A stretch of DNA of 20,829 nucleotides from Actinomycetospora sp. (GTDB lineage Bacteria; Actinomycetota; Actinomycetes; Mycobacteriales; Pseudonocardiaceae), in assembly GCA_025925615.1 (NCBI GenBank), contig JAICLN010000017.1, positions 1 through 20,829 on the forward strand. Reading direction: 5' to 3'. A model generated the notes under the pieces. It ran no database searches. It worked only from the letters and a program-made list of their open reading frames with translations, and was not told the DNA's origin. The first letter of the stretch is position 1; every line of letters starts with the position of its first letter. The position numbers and the translations under genes are program-made. Shown piece by piece: positions 1-7,641 of this stretch.

Positions 1-264
1 GACGTCGTCGGGGTCGACTGGCGGGTGCCGCTCGACGAGGCCGCGCGCCGCGTCGGGGCCGGTCGGGGGCTGCAGGGCAACCTCGATCCCGCCGTGCTGT
101 TCGCCGGCCCCGAGGTCGTCGACCGCGAGGTCCGGCGGATCGTCGACGAGGGCCGGGCGGCGCCCGGCCACGTGTTCAACCTCGGGCACGGCGTGCTGCC
201 CGAGACCGATCCCGACGCGCTGGCCCGCGTCGTCGACCTGGTCCACGCCCTCCCCGTCGACTGA
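1..264 (+). CDS. hemE: Uroporphyrinogen decarboxylase, C-terminal part (5' end outside window)
   Basis: The frame is open from base 1 to TGA at 262-264 and gives about 87 residues, so only the C-terminal quarter of a roughly 350-residue enzyme is present. HemE decarboxylates uroporphyrinogen III to coproporphyrinogen III in the cytoplasm. Visible family signatures are the GNLDP segment (with GLQ just before it) and [15 protein letters not shown] near the end, both typical of the C-terminal part of the HemE barrel. The stop codon overlaps the first ATG of the next gene (TGATG), which suggests translational coupling to the next enzyme. The neighbours cgoX and chdC agree with a heme operon. The identity is firm; the start cannot be seen. 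Confidence 0.93.
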   Translation, partial: DVVGVDWRVPLDEAARRVGAGRGLQGNLDPAVLFAGPEVVDREVRRIVDEGRAAPGHVFNLGHGVLPETDPDALARVVDLVHALPVD

Positions 265-1775
265 TGGGCCCGCCGACTGATGGGCACGGTCACGTGAGCG
301 GCGCGGGTACGGCGCCGCGGGTGGTCGTCGTCGGCGGCGGGGTCAGCGGGCTCGCCGCGGCGCACCGCCTGCGCACCCGGCTCGGGGACGCCGCGCAGAT
401 CACCGTGCTGGAGTCCGCCCGGGTGCTCGGGGGCAAGCTCGCCGCGATCGACCTCGCGGGCGTGCGGGTCGACGTCGGGGCCGAGGCCTTCCTGGCGCGC
501 CGCCCGGAGGCCGCGGAGCGGCTGGCCGAGCTCGGGCTGGCCGACGAGATCGTGCACCCGTCGGCCGCGTCGTCGGCCATCCGCGCCGGCGGCGCCACCC
601 ACGCCATGCCGCGCCGCACCGTCATGGGCGTGCCCGCCGACCCGCCCGCGGTCGCCGACCTCCTCTCACCGGCCGGGCGGGCCGCGCTCGCGGCCGAGGA
701 CGACCGGGGCCCGCTGCGCTGGGACGGCGACGACTCGGTGGGCGGGCTGGTGCGGGCCCGGCTCGGCGACGAGGTGGCCGACCGGCTCGTCGACCCGCTG
801 CTCGGCGGCGTGTACTCCGGGCGGGCCGACGCGCTGGGCGTCCGGGCCACGGTGCCCGCGCTGGCCGAGGCGCTCGACCACGGAGCGCCCTCGCTGGGTG
901 CCGCCGCCGCGGCGGCACTCGTTACGGCTCCCGCTGCCGCACCGCCGGCGTCGTCACCCGCCCACCCGACCGCCCCCGCCCCGGTGTTCGGCACCCTGCG
1001 CACCGGGCTGGCCGACCTCCCGCCCGCGCTGGCCGTCGCCGCCCGCGCCGACGTGCGCCTCGCCCGGACCGTCACCGCGCTCGCCCGCACGCCGGACGGC
1101 TGGCGCCTGACGGTCGCGGGCCCGGCCGGGGAGGAGGGGTACGAGGCCGACGCGGTGGTGCTCGCCGTCCCCGCCCCGGGCCTGCGTCGCCTGCTCGCCG
1201 ACGTCGCCCCCGACGCCGCCCGGGGCGCGGCGGGCATCGAGCTCGCCTCCAGCGCCGTCGTCGCGCTCGCCGTCCCGACGGGCACGGATCTCGGCGGGCG
1301 GTCCGGGGTCCTCGTCGCGTCCGGGGAGCACCGCCCGGACGGGACGCCGTGGACGATCAAGGCGGTGACGGTCTCGTCGGTCAAGTGGCCGCACCTGGCT
1401 TCCGACGAGGCCCTGGTGCTCCGGGCGTCGATCGGGCGCTTCGGGGACACGACGGCGCTGAACCGGGACGACGACGAGCTGGTGGCCGCGGCGCGCGGGG
1501 ACCTCGCCGCGCTTCTCGGGGTGGACGCCGAGCCGCTGGAGACCGTCGTGGCGCGCGGGGGCGGTGGGCTGCCGCAGTACGGGGTCGGGCACGGCGGCCG
1601 GGTCGCGGCGATCGAGCAGGGGGTCGCGGCCGTGCCGGGCCTCGCGGTGGCCGGCGCCGCACTGCACGGCGTCGGCGTCCCGGCCTGCCTGGCCACGGGC
1701 GACGCGGCCGCCGAGCGCGTGGTCGCCCACCTCGCCTCCGCCCGTGCCGCACGAGGGGAACCCTCGGTCCGCTAG
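264..1775 (+). CDS. cgoX: Coproporphyrinogen III / protoporphyrinogen oxidase, HemY type, FAD-dependent
   Basis: The predicted enzyme (503 aa) oxidises coproporphyrinogen III to coproporphyrin III in the actinobacterial heme pathway; older names are hemY or hemG. The N-terminus holds a Rossmann FAD-binding motif, [17 protein letters not shown], at about residues 20-36, followed by [12 protein letters not shown]. The C-terminus has the FAD-contacting stretch around [17 protein letters not shown], typical of PPOX/CgoX. A low-complexity Ala/Pro linker sits near residues 215-240. The ATG at 264 overlaps the hemE stop; a GTG at 294, in frame and closer to the FAD motif, is an alternative start. 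The presence of chdC just downstream, the terminal enzyme of the coproporphyrin branch, argues that coproporphyrinogen is the substrate. Confidence 0.9.
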   Translation: MGPPTDGHGHVSGAGTAPRVVVVGGGVSGLAAAHRLRTRLGDAAQITVLESARVLGGKLAAIDLAGVRVDVGAEAFLARRPEAAERLAELGLADEIVHPSAASSAIRAGGATHAMPRRTVMGVPADPPAVADLLSPAGRAALAAEDDRGPLRWDGDDSVGGLVRARLGDEVADRLVDPLLGGVYSGRADALGVRATVPALAEALDHGAPSLGAAAAAALVTAPAAAPPASSPAHPTAPAPVFGTLRTGLADLPPALAVAARADVRLARTVTALARTPDGWRLTVAGPAGEEGYEADAVVLAVPAPGLRRLLADVAPDAARGAAGIELASSAVVALAVPTGTDLGGRSGVLVASGEHRPDGTPWTIKAVTVSSVKWPHLASDEALVLRASIGRFGDTTALNRDDDELVAAARGDLAALLGVDAEPLETVVARGGGGLPQYGVGHGGRVAAIEQGVAAVPGLAVAGAALHGVGVPACLATGDAAAERVVAHLASARAARGEPSVR

Positions 1776-1869
1776 AGCGACCGGATCCTCCCCTTGCGGG
1801 CGTATCGCTGCCGGACGGGCGCCTCCCCGGGCGCCGCGGCCGGGCCGCCCGCCGTGGCACCATGGCGGG

Positions 1870-2562
1870 GTGGCCAGGCTGAACTACGACGAGCTGAACT
1901 CCACGATCCGCTACGCGATGTGGTCGGTCTTCCGCACCGACCAGGCGCGCCTGCCCGACGACCGCCGCGCGGCCGCCGAGGAGTTCGCCGCCGCGGTCGA
2001 CGAGCAGGAGGCCAAGGGCGTCGTCGTGCGCGGGGTCTACGACCTCGCCGGCATGCGGGCCGACGCGGACTGGCTCGTCTGGACCCACGCTCCCGACGTC
2101 GAGGCGCTGCAGTCCGCGTACACCGCGCTGCGGCGGACCGCGCTCGGACGGGCGTCCACCCCGGTCTGGTCGAGCACCGCGCTGCACCGCCAGGCGGAGT
2201 TCAACAAGAGCCACGTCCCGGCGTTCATCGCGGGGGAGGAGCCCAAGGGCTACCTCTGCCTCTACCCGTTCGTCCGCTCGCTGGACTGGTACCTGCTGCC
2301 CGACGAGGACCGGCGGGGGATGCTCGCCGACCACGGCAAGGCGGCCCGCGGCTACGCCGACGTCCGCGCGAACACCGTGCCCGCGTTCGCCCTCGGCGAC
2401 TACGAGTGGATCCTGGCCTTCGAGTCCGACCAGCTCGACCGCATCGTCGACCTCATGCGCGACCTGCGGGCCACCGAGGCCCGCCGTCACGTCCGGCAGG
2501 AGGTCCCGTTCTTCACGGGCCCCCGGGTCGAGCCGGGCGCGCTGCTCGCGTTCTCGGCGTGA
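1870..2562 (+). CDS. chdC: Coproheme decarboxylase (HemQ/ChdC, chlorite dismutase-like family)
   Basis: ChdC performs the peroxide-dependent double decarboxylation of coproheme to heme b, the last step of the coproporphyrin pathway. From GTG at 1870 the protein has 230 residues, the normal family length. The active-site pattern is readable: His115 in NKSHVPAF, Tyr132 in LCLYPFVRS, Trp140 in SLDWYLLP, and the proximal heme ligand His155 in [12 protein letters not shown]. The His-Tyr-Trp spacing (17 then 8 residues) matches the actinobacterial type, in which a distal His assists the catalytic Tyr. The start is chosen because [15 protein letters not shown] is the usual N-terminus; no strong Shine-Dalgarno precedes it. 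It lies 94 bp after cgoX on the same strand. Confidence 0.93.
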   Translation: MARLNYDELNSTIRYAMWSVFRTDQARLPDDRRAAAEEFAAAVDEQEAKGVVVRGVYDLAGMRADADWLVWTHAPDVEALQSAYTALRRTALGRASTPVWSSTALHRQAEFNKSHVPAFIAGEEPKGYLCLYPFVRSLDWYLLPDEDRRGMLADHGKAARGYADVRANTVPAFALGDYEWILAFESDQLDRIVDLMRDLRATEARRHVRQEVPFFTGPRVEPGALLAFSA

Positions 2563-2580
2563 CGGGCGGGCCGGAGGGGC

Positions 2581-3003
2581 TCAGGCCTGCTTCGGCTCCA
2601 GGGTGAGGGAGACCGAGTTCATGCAGTACCGGTCGTCGGTCGGGGTGCCGTAGCCCTCGCCGTGGAAGACGTGCCCGAGGTGGGAGTGGCACGTCCCGCA
2701 CAGGGCCTCGACGCGCGTCATGCCCATCGAGCGGTCCTCGCGCAGGACGACGTTGTCGTCCCCGGAGGGGGCGTAGAACGACGGCCACCCGCAGTGGGAG
2801 GCGAACTTCGTGTCCGAGCGGAAGAGCTCCGCGCCGCACGCGCGGCAGTGGTAGACGCCCTCGGTGAACGTCTCGTCGTACTCCCCGGTGAACGGGCGCT
2901 CGGTGCCCGCTTCCCGCAGGACGTGGTACTCCTCGGGCGAGAGCTGCTCACGCCACTCGGCGTCCGACTTCTCGACCTTGGGCTTGCCGATCGCACTGCT
3001 CAT
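2581..3003 (-). CDS. msrB: Peptide-methionine (R)-S-oxide reductase MsrB
   Basis: The predicted protein (140 aa) is a full-length MsrB, a cytoplasmic repair enzyme that reduces methionine-R-sulfoxide in proteins. Two CxxC pairs, Cys53/Cys56 (CRAC) and Cys102/Cys105 (CGTC), form the structural zinc site. Cys127 in DDRYCMNSVSL is the catalytic residue, and Cys71 in SHCGWPSF is placed like the resolving Cys of two-Cys MsrBs. The HLGHVFHGEGYGTPTDDRYC block is the family signature. The gene converges with chdC with only 18 bp between stop codons. A TAGCCT element (complement of 3010-3015) lies 6 nt before the ATG and suggests a leaderless transcript. Confidence 0.95.
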   Translation of the reverse strand: MSSAIGKPKVEKSDAEWREQLSPEEYHVLREAGTERPFTGEYDETFTEGVYHCRACGAELFRSDTKFASHCGWPSFYAPSGDDNVVLREDRSMGMTRVEALCGTCHSHLGHVFHGEGYGTPTDDRYCMNSVSLTLEPKQA

Positions 3004-3009
3004 GCGTCC

Positions 3010-3015
3010 AGGCTA
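3010..3015 (-). promoter_or_regulatory. Candidate -10 element of leaderless msrB
   Basis: Read on the minus strand the hexamer is TAGCCT, a TAnnnT-type -10, and only 6 nt separate it from the msrB ATG. That spacing puts the transcription start at or next to the start codon. No recognisable -35 was seen. Confidence 0.5.
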
Positions 3016-3056
3016 ATACGGATCGCGCGCAACCGGCCCGGGCCGGAAGACGCCGC

Positions 3057-3371
3057 TCAGGAGAGCCAGGTACCGAGCACCGTCTCGAGCACGCCGAAGA
3101 TCACGTAGCCGGTCCCGGCGAGCACCAGGACCACGAGCAGCCAGGCCGCCCAGCGCGTGGCGCCGCCGACCCGGTTGGCCGACTCGGCGAAGTCCCGCAC
3201 CCCGGACAGCTCGCCCTCGACGGTGTACATCGGCCGCACCCGCTCCATGCGGTCCAGGTGCTCGGCGAACGCGCGGGCCTCCGGGTCGTCCGGGTCGAGC
3301 CCGACCAGGTCGTCCTGGAAGCGACGCGCCGGGTCGGGTCGGCCGGCTCCCGCTGCGGCACCCCAGGTCAT
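3057..3371 (-). CDS. Small single-pass membrane protein, unknown function
   Basis: The predicted protein has 104 residues. The N-terminal 70 residues are soluble, charged and rich in Asp and Arg (GLDPDDPEARAFAEHLDRMERVRPMYTVE with breaks); residues 74-94 (WAAWLLVVLVLAGTGYVIFG) form one clear transmembrane helix, followed by a short tail. No family is recognised. The ATG at 3371 is preferred because a TACCGT -10 (complement of 3379-3384) lies exactly 7 nt upstream, as expected for a leaderless start. The gene diverges from the LigD-polymerase gene, with only 25 bp between the two start codons. A role cannot be proposed from sequence alone. Confidence 0.75.
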   Translation of the reverse strand: MTWGAAAGAGRPDPARRFQDDLVGLDPDDPEARAFAEHLDRMERVRPMYTVEGELSGVRDFAESANRVGGATRWAAWLLVVLVLAGTGYVIFGVLETVLGTWLS

Positions 3372-3378
3372 GGCGGCC

Positions 3379-3388
3379 ACGGTAGCCT
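3379..3388. promoter_or_regulatory. Overlapping divergent -10 elements shared by the TM-protein gene and the LigD-polymerase gene
   Basis: The ten bases ACGGTAGCCT contain TACCGT on the minus strand (3384 down to 3379), 7 nt before the ATG at 3371, and TAGCCT on the plus strand (3383-3388), 8 nt before the GTG at 3397. The two hexamers share the TA at 3383-3384, so one RNA polymerase at a time could occupy this site. Both transcripts would be leaderless. Confidence 0.5.
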
Positions 3389-3396
3389 TCCGCGCT

Positions 3397-4428
3397 GTGG
3401 CCCGATCGCCTGCGGTGGAGCTCGAGGTGGGCGGGCGCGCGGTGCGCGTGTCCAACCCGGACAAGATCTATTTCCCGGAGCGGGAGATCACCAAGCGGCA
3501 GGTGGTCGAGCACTACATCGCCGTCGGCGAGCCGCTGCTCGGGGTCCTGCGCGACCGCCCGACGCACCTGCGGCGCTACGTCGACGGCGTGACGGGCGAA
3601 TGGTTCTACGCCAAGCGCCTCCCCAAGGGCGCCCCCGACTACGTCGAGACGGTGCAGGTCCGCTTCCCGTCCGGCCGGCCCGCGGACGTGCTGTGCCCGA
3701 CGGAGCCCGCGGTGCTCGCGTGGGCGGCCAACCTCGGCACCTTCGACTTCCACCCCTGGCCGGTCCGGCGCCCCGACGTGGACGCCCCGGACGAGCTGCG
3801 CATCGACCTCGACCCGCAGCCGGGCACGGACTTCGCCGACGCCGCCCGCGTGGCCGCGACGCTGCGCGAGGTGCTCACCGAGGCCGGCCTCACGGGCTGG
3901 CCGAAGACCTCGGGCGGGCGCGGCATCCACGTCATGGTCCCGATCCGGGCCGAGTGGGACTTCGTCGCGGTCCGGCGCTGCGTCATCGCGATCGGGCGCG
4001 AGGTGTGCCGGCGGATGCCCTCGCAGGCCACCGTCGACTGGTGGAAGGAGGAACGCGGCGAGCGGGTGTTCCTCGACTTCAACCAGGCCGCCCGGGACCG
4101 GACCATCGCCTCGGCGTGGTCGGTGCGGGGCACCCCGCGCGCCACGGTGTCCTTCCCGCTGCGCTGGGCGGAGCTGGGAGACGCCGAGCCCGACGACTTC
4201 GACGTGCTGACCGTGGCCGGGCTGCTGGCCGAGCGCGGCGACGCCCACGCGGGCCTGCACGACGAGCCCGCCGGGCTGGAGACCGCCCTGGAGTGGGTGG
4301 AGCGCGACCAGCGCGACCACGGGCTGGGGGACATGCCCTACCCGCCGGAGTACCCGAAGATGCCGGGCGAGCCGAAGCGGGTCCAGCCCAGCAAGGCCCG
4401 CGCGGACACCACGGGCAAGACCGTCTGA
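3397..4428 (+). CDS. LigD-type polymerase/primase domain protein (stand-alone PolDom, archaeo-eukaryotic primase fold)
   Basis: The predicted protein (343 aa) matches the polymerase domain of bacterial NHEJ LigD, which adds ribo- or deoxynucleotides to break ends. Here it stands alone, without ligase or nuclease domains. Catalytic motifs are in order: the metal-binding pair Asp137/Asp139 in LRIDLDPQPG, the nucleotide-binding SGGRGIH at 172-178, and a third acidic residue, Asp227, in VFLDFNQ. Other family signatures are NPDKIYFPE, WFYAKRLPKGAP and VLCPTEPAVLAWAANLG. GTG at 3397 is chosen because a TAGCCT -10 lies 8 nt upstream; GTG 3415 is an in-frame alternative. It ends 10 bp before the FAD monooxygenase gene. 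Ku and ligase are not in the window. The identity is firm; its role in NHEJ versus another repair process is open. Confidence 0.9.
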   Translation: MARSPAVELEVGGRAVRVSNPDKIYFPEREITKRQVVEHYIAVGEPLLGVLRDRPTHLRRYVDGVTGEWFYAKRLPKGAPDYVETVQVRFPSGRPADVLCPTEPAVLAWAANLGTFDFHPWPVRRPDVDAPDELRIDLDPQPGTDFADAARVAATLREVLTEAGLTGWPKTSGGRGIHVMVPIRAEWDFVAVRRCVIAIGREVCRRMPSQATVDWWKEERGERVFLDFNQAARDRTIASAWSVRGTPRATVSFPLRWAELGDAEPDDFDVLTVAGLLAERGDAHAGLHDEPAGLETALEWVERDQRDHGLGDMPYPPEYPKMPGEPKRVQPSKARADTTGKTV

Positions 4429-4438
4429 GGGGGACAGG

Positions 4439-5665
4439 GTGAGCGGTCCGACGGTGTTGGTGGCCGGGGCGAGCATCGCGGGTCCGGCGCTGGCCCACTG
4501 GCTGCACCGGCGGGGGGCCGAGGTCACCGTGGTGGAGCGGGCTCCCGGTCTGCGTCCCGGTGGGCAGGCGGTGGACGCGCGCGGGGTGGCCAGGGAGGTC
4601 ATCCGGCGCATGGGGCTGGACGCGGCGGTGCGCGCGGCCTGCACCGACACCGCCGGCGCGCACACGGTGGACGTGGACGGGAACGTGCTGGAGACCCACC
4701 GTGCGGACGACCACGGCGGCGACGGGTACATCGCGGAGATCGAGATCCTGCGCGGGGACCTGTCCGAGGTGCTCCACGACGACACCCGGGACGGCGTCGA
4801 GTACGTCTTCGGTGACCGGATCGCGGAGCTCACGCAGGACGCGGACGGGGTCGACGTGGCCTTCGCCGGCGGCGACCGGCGGCGGTTCGACCTCGTGGTC
4901 GGCGCGGACGGGCTGCACTCGGCGCTGCGGGGGACGGTCTTCGGGCCGCACGAGCGGTTCGTCCGCCATCTCGGTCTCGTGCTCGCCTTCTACAGCGTGC
5001 CCAACGAGTTCGGGCTGGACCGCTGGCTGCTCGAGTACCAGGACCAGGCCTCCGGGCGCTCCGCGCTCCTGCGGCCCATCCAGGACGCCACCCGGGCGAT
5101 GGCGATGTTCTCCTTCCCGGCGGCCGAGTTCGACGTCGACCACCGCGACATCCCGGCCCAGAAGCGCCTGCTGCACGACCGGATGGCCGGCCTGGGCTGG
5201 TTGAGCCCGCGCCTCCTCGCCCAGATGGACGACTCCCCGGACTTCTACCTCGACCAGGTCGCCCAGGTGGTGATGGACCGCTGGTCCAGCGGTCGGGTGG
5301 GGCTGCTCGGGGACGCGGCGTTCAGTTCGTCGCCGATGTCCGGGCAGGGCACCGGGCTGGCCCTCGTCGGGGCGTACCTGCTGGCCGGGGAGCTGGCCGC
5401 CTCCGGGTGGGACCCGGCGGTCGGGTTCGCCGCCTACGAGGGGCGGATGCGGTCGTTCGTCGAGGCCAACCAGGAGATCGGCCGGATGCACGTCGCGATC
5501 CTCGAGGCGCCCGCGCCGGACGCCGAGCCCGCCCCGGAGCCCGACATGGAGGCGCTCACCGAGCTGGTCGAGCGTGCGATCAACGGGGTCGAGCTACCCG
5601 ACTACGCCGGGGTGCCGGACTCCGGGGTGAGGGCGGCGGCGGGCACGCCGGGCGGTCCGGCCTGA
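4439..5665 (+). CDS. FAD-dependent monooxygenase (PHBH-fold, TetX-like hydroxylase)
   Basis: The predicted protein (408 aa) is a group A flavin hydroxylase that would use NAD(P)H and O2 to hydroxylate an unknown small molecule. The N-terminal dinucleotide motif is VAGASIAGPALA (residues 8-19), with Ser in place of the second Gly, as is usual in this subgroup. The DG motif VVGADGLHSALR spans about 153-164 (Asp157-Gly158), and the second FAD motif GRVGLLGDAAFSSSPMSGQG includes Gly291-Asp292. Length is normal for the family. GTG at 4439 is preceded by a purine-rich stretch after the LigD-polymerase stop; the 10-bp gap suggests co-transcription. The substrate cannot be assigned. Confidence 0.88.
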   Translation: MSGPTVLVAGASIAGPALAHWLHRRGAEVTVVERAPGLRPGGQAVDARGVAREVIRRMGLDAAVRAACTDTAGAHTVDVDGNVLETHRADDHGGDGYIAEIEILRGDLSEVLHDDTRDGVEYVFGDRIAELTQDADGVDVAFAGGDRRRFDLVVGADGLHSALRGTVFGPHERFVRHLGLVLAFYSVPNEFGLDRWLLEYQDQASGRSALLRPIQDATRAMAMFSFPAAEFDVDHRDIPAQKRLLHDRMAGLGWLSPRLLAQMDDSPDFYLDQVAQVVMDRWSSGRVGLLGDAAFSSSPMSGQGTGLALVGAYLLAGELAASGWDPAVGFAAYEGRMRSFVEANQEIGRMHVAILEAPAPDAEPAPEPDMEALTELVERAINGVELPDYAGVPDSGVRAAAGTPGGPA

Positions 5666-5675
5666 CGGCACGGTT

Positions 5676-5695
5676 CCGGGGACGCCGTACCCCGG
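5676..5695 (+). terminator. Hairpin after the FAD monooxygenase gene
   Basis: CCGGGG (5676-5681) and CCCCGG (5690-5695) form a 6-bp perfect G/C stem around an 8-nt loop, 10 bp after the stop codon. There is no T-tract, as is common in high-G+C actinobacteria. Confidence 0.45.
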
Positions 5696-5765
5696 TCGCC
5701 TCACCACGCGTTGACGGTGCGGGCCGAGCGCGTCGCGTCTGCGCGTCCTCGGGCCAGGAGGTCAC

Positions 5766-6068
5766 ATGGGACGCCACCGCAATCCCCGCGACGTCGTCGC
5801 CGACGATCCCGCCCCGTCGGCGGAGTCCCCGGTCGGCGGGCTCCCGCGCCCGCGCGGGGCGGGCACCCACAGCGTCGCGCGGGCCGAGGCCGACACCGCC
5901 GTGATCGACCTGCGGCTCGTGCACGCCCGCCGTCGCGCGAACCAGGTCGCCCTGGCCGGCGACATCGCGCCGCGCGCCGCGTCCGCGACGGACATTCCGC
6001 CACAGCGGCACCGTCACCGGTCCTCGACACGCCGGACACGGACGGCGCCGGGACGCCACTGCCGTTAG
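5766..6068 (+). CDS. Small arginine-rich hypothetical protein
   Basis: The protein would have 100 residues: an acidic/proline N-terminal half, a middle stretch AEADTAVIDLRLVHARRRAN, and a very basic C-terminal tail rich in Arg, His and Thr. No family is recognised, and no transmembrane or signal segment is seen. The case for a real gene rests on a perfect AGGAGG (5756-5761) 4 nt before the ATG. The 3' end overlaps the convergent decarboxylase gene by 4 bp. The strongly biased composition makes a spurious frame possible. Confidence 0.5.
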   Translation: MGRHRNPRDVVADDPAPSAESPVGGLPRPRGAGTHSVARAEADTAVIDLRLVHARRRANQVALAGDIAPRAASATDIPPQRHRHRSSTRRTRTAPGRHCR

Positions 6069-7447
6069 GCGGTGCGGCCCCGCCCGACGGCCTCGGTGAT
6101 GGCCGTGACCGCCCGGCTGATGTCCTCCGGCGTGGTCGACCAGTTCGACACCGACAGGCGGATCGCCGGCCGGTCCAGCCACGTCGTGCCGCCGACCCAG
6201 CAGGTGCCGTCCCGCTGCACGCGCTCGACGACGGCCGCCGTGTCCACGTCGCCGAGGGCGTCGACGCGGAAGAGGACCTGGTTCAGCACGACGTCGTTGA
6301 GCACCCGGATCTGCGGGCCGCGGGCGAGCTCCGCCGCGGCCTGGCGGGCCAGGGCGCAGCACCGGTCGACCAGCTCCGCGACGCCGCGGCGGCCGAGGGA
6401 GCGGAGCGCGGCGTACACCGGCAGCGCCCGCGCCCGCCGTGACGACTCCGGGGTGACGGCGGACGGGTCGCGGCTGCCGACGGCGAGGTAGGAGGCGCTG
6501 ACGGCCAGGGCCGCCGTGGCCGCCCCCGGATCGCGGACGATCGCCATGCCGCAGTCGTAGGGCACGTTGAGCCACTTGTGCCCGTCGACCGCCCACGAGT
6601 CGGCGAGCTCGACCCCGGCGACCGACCCCCGGCGCTCCGGGCTCGCCGCGGCCCACAGGCCGAAGGCGCCGTCGACGTGCAGCCACGCCCGGTCCCGGGC
6701 GCGGACCACGTCGGCGATCTCGGCGAGCGGGTCGACGGCGCCGGTGTTGACCTCGCCGGCCTGGGCGCACACCAGCACCGGGCCCTCGACGGCGGCGAGT
6801 GCCGTGCGCAGCGCGTCCGGGCGCATCCGGCCCTGGTCGTCGGCGGGGACGCGGCGAGCGCGGCGCGACCCGAGCCCGAGCAGTCGCAGTGCCTGGACGA
6901 GGGTGGAGTGGGCGTGCCCGCCGATGAGCACGGTCGGGACCGGGGCCCCCGCCAGCCCGTCGGCCTCGACGTCCCACCCTTCCCCGGCCAGCAGCGCGTG
7001 GCGGGCCGCGGCCAGGCAGGAGAAGTTCGCCATCTGTCCGCCGGTCACGAACCCGACCGCGGCACCGGCCGGCAGCCCCAGGAGCTCGAGCACCCAGGCC
7101 GCGGCGGTCTCCTCCACCACCGCGGCCGCGGGGGACATGACCGTGGCGGCGGGGTTCTGGTCGAACGCCGACACCAGCCAGTCCGCCGCCATGGCCACGG
7201 GCAGGGTCCCGCCGGTGACGAATCCGAAGTACCGGGGACCGCCCGTCGCGACGAGGCCCGGCTCCACCGCCGCCGCGAGCCGGTCGATCACCGTCACGGG
7301 GTCGACGCCCTCGTCGGGCAGTGTCGTGTCGAGCCGGGCCCGCAGCTCCTCCGCCCCGACCGGCGCACCCACCGGCCGGTCCGGGAGCGATCGCAACCAG
7401 GAACGAGCCAGCTCGAGGGCCTCCGCCAGGACGTCGTCGCGCTCCAT
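6065..7447 (-). CDS. Pyridoxal-phosphate-dependent group II amino-acid decarboxylase (aromatic-L-amino-acid decarboxylase family)
   Basis: The predicted protein (460 aa) has the features of PLP-dependent decarboxylases of the AADC/glutamate-decarboxylase family, which release CO2 from an amino acid to form an amine. The PLP lysine is Lys291 in WAVDGHKWLNVPYDCG; Asp259 in WLHVDGAFG binds the pyridine nitrogen; His180 in GGHAHSTL is placed to stack on the ring. TGGQMANFSCLAAARH and the loop region DPSAVTPESSRRARALPVYAAL resemble the aromatic subgroup. ATG at 7447 follows a TACCGT -10 by exactly 7 nt. Some relatives act as aldolases or on tryptophan, tyrosine or DOPA, so the substrate is open. 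The flanking genes give no clue. Confidence 0.9.
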   Translation of the reverse strand: MERDDVLAEALELARSWLRSLPDRPVGAPVGAEELRARLDTTLPDEGVDPVTVIDRLAAAVEPGLVATGGPRYFGFVTGGTLPVAMAADWLVSAFDQNPAATVMSPAAAVVEETAAAWVLELLGLPAGAAVGFVTGGQMANFSCLAAARHALLAGEGWDVEADGLAGAPVPTVLIGGHAHSTLVQALRLLGLGSRRARRVPADDQGRMRPDALRTALAAVEGPVLVCAQAGEVNTGAVDPLAEIADVVRARDRAWLHVDGAFGLWAAASPERRGSVAGVELADSWAVDGHKWLNVPYDCGMAIVRDPGAATAALAVSASYLAVGSRDPSAVTPESSRRARALPVYAALRSLGRRGVAELVDRCCALARQAAAELARGPQIRVLNDVVLNQVLFRVDALGDVDTAAVVERVQRDGTCWVGGTTWLDRPAIRLSVSNWSTTPEDISRAVTAITEAVGRGRTA

Positions 7448-7454
7448 CGCGGCG

Positions 7455-7460
7455 ACGGTA
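7455..7460 (-). promoter_or_regulatory. Candidate -10 element of the leaderless PLP decarboxylase gene
   Basis: The minus-strand hexamer is TACCGT with a 7-nt gap to the ATG at 7447. The same hexamer and gap occur before the genes starting at 3371 and 20411. Confidence 0.5.
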
Positions 7461-7527
7461 GCCCCTGACCGGGAGCCCGTATTGGTCCGTTCGTGGTGGC
7501 CAACGAGCCGTTGTGACTACAGACCGC

Positions 7528-7610
7528 AGCTCCTCGTGGAGCTACCTTCCTCCATGGGGGCATCCCGCCTGCGATCCAGGCACGGAGAGCCCGCCGTCCG
7601 GCGGTCGGGC
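7528..7610. other. Two hairpins in the 194-bp gap upstream of the gene at 7642
   Basis: AGCTCC (7528-7533) and GGAGCT (7538-7543) form a 6-bp stem with a TCGT tetraloop. A second hairpin, 7589-7610, pairs GCCCGCCG with CGGTCGGGC with one bulge. They could be parts of a leader RNA for the + strand gene or simply G/C symmetry. No convincing promoter was found in this gap for the + strand. Confidence 0.3.
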
Positions 7611-7641
7611 TGCCGGACCGTGAGGGACCAGGGGGTCAGTC

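Noticed and set aside
1381..2490. Long antisense open frame opposite cgoX and chdC
   Set aside because: It is Arg/Gly/Pro-rich with no family motifs and lies opposite two well-recognised genes; high G+C creates such frames.
3033..3046. CCGGCCCGGGCCGG palindrome as a terminator of the TM-protein gene
   Set aside because: It is a perfect 14-bp palindrome with no loop and lies close to the msrB start; it may be a regulator site or chance G/C symmetry, so no feature is claimed.
3013..4833. 606-codon antisense frame opposite the LigD-polymerase gene
   Set aside because: It is the mirror of a gene with clear catalytic motifs, with low-complexity composition and no recognisable domain.
5711..5739. 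Promoter for the small basic protein using TTGACG at 5711
   Set aside because: No acceptable -10 lies at 16-18 bp spacing (the sequence there is CGCGTC).
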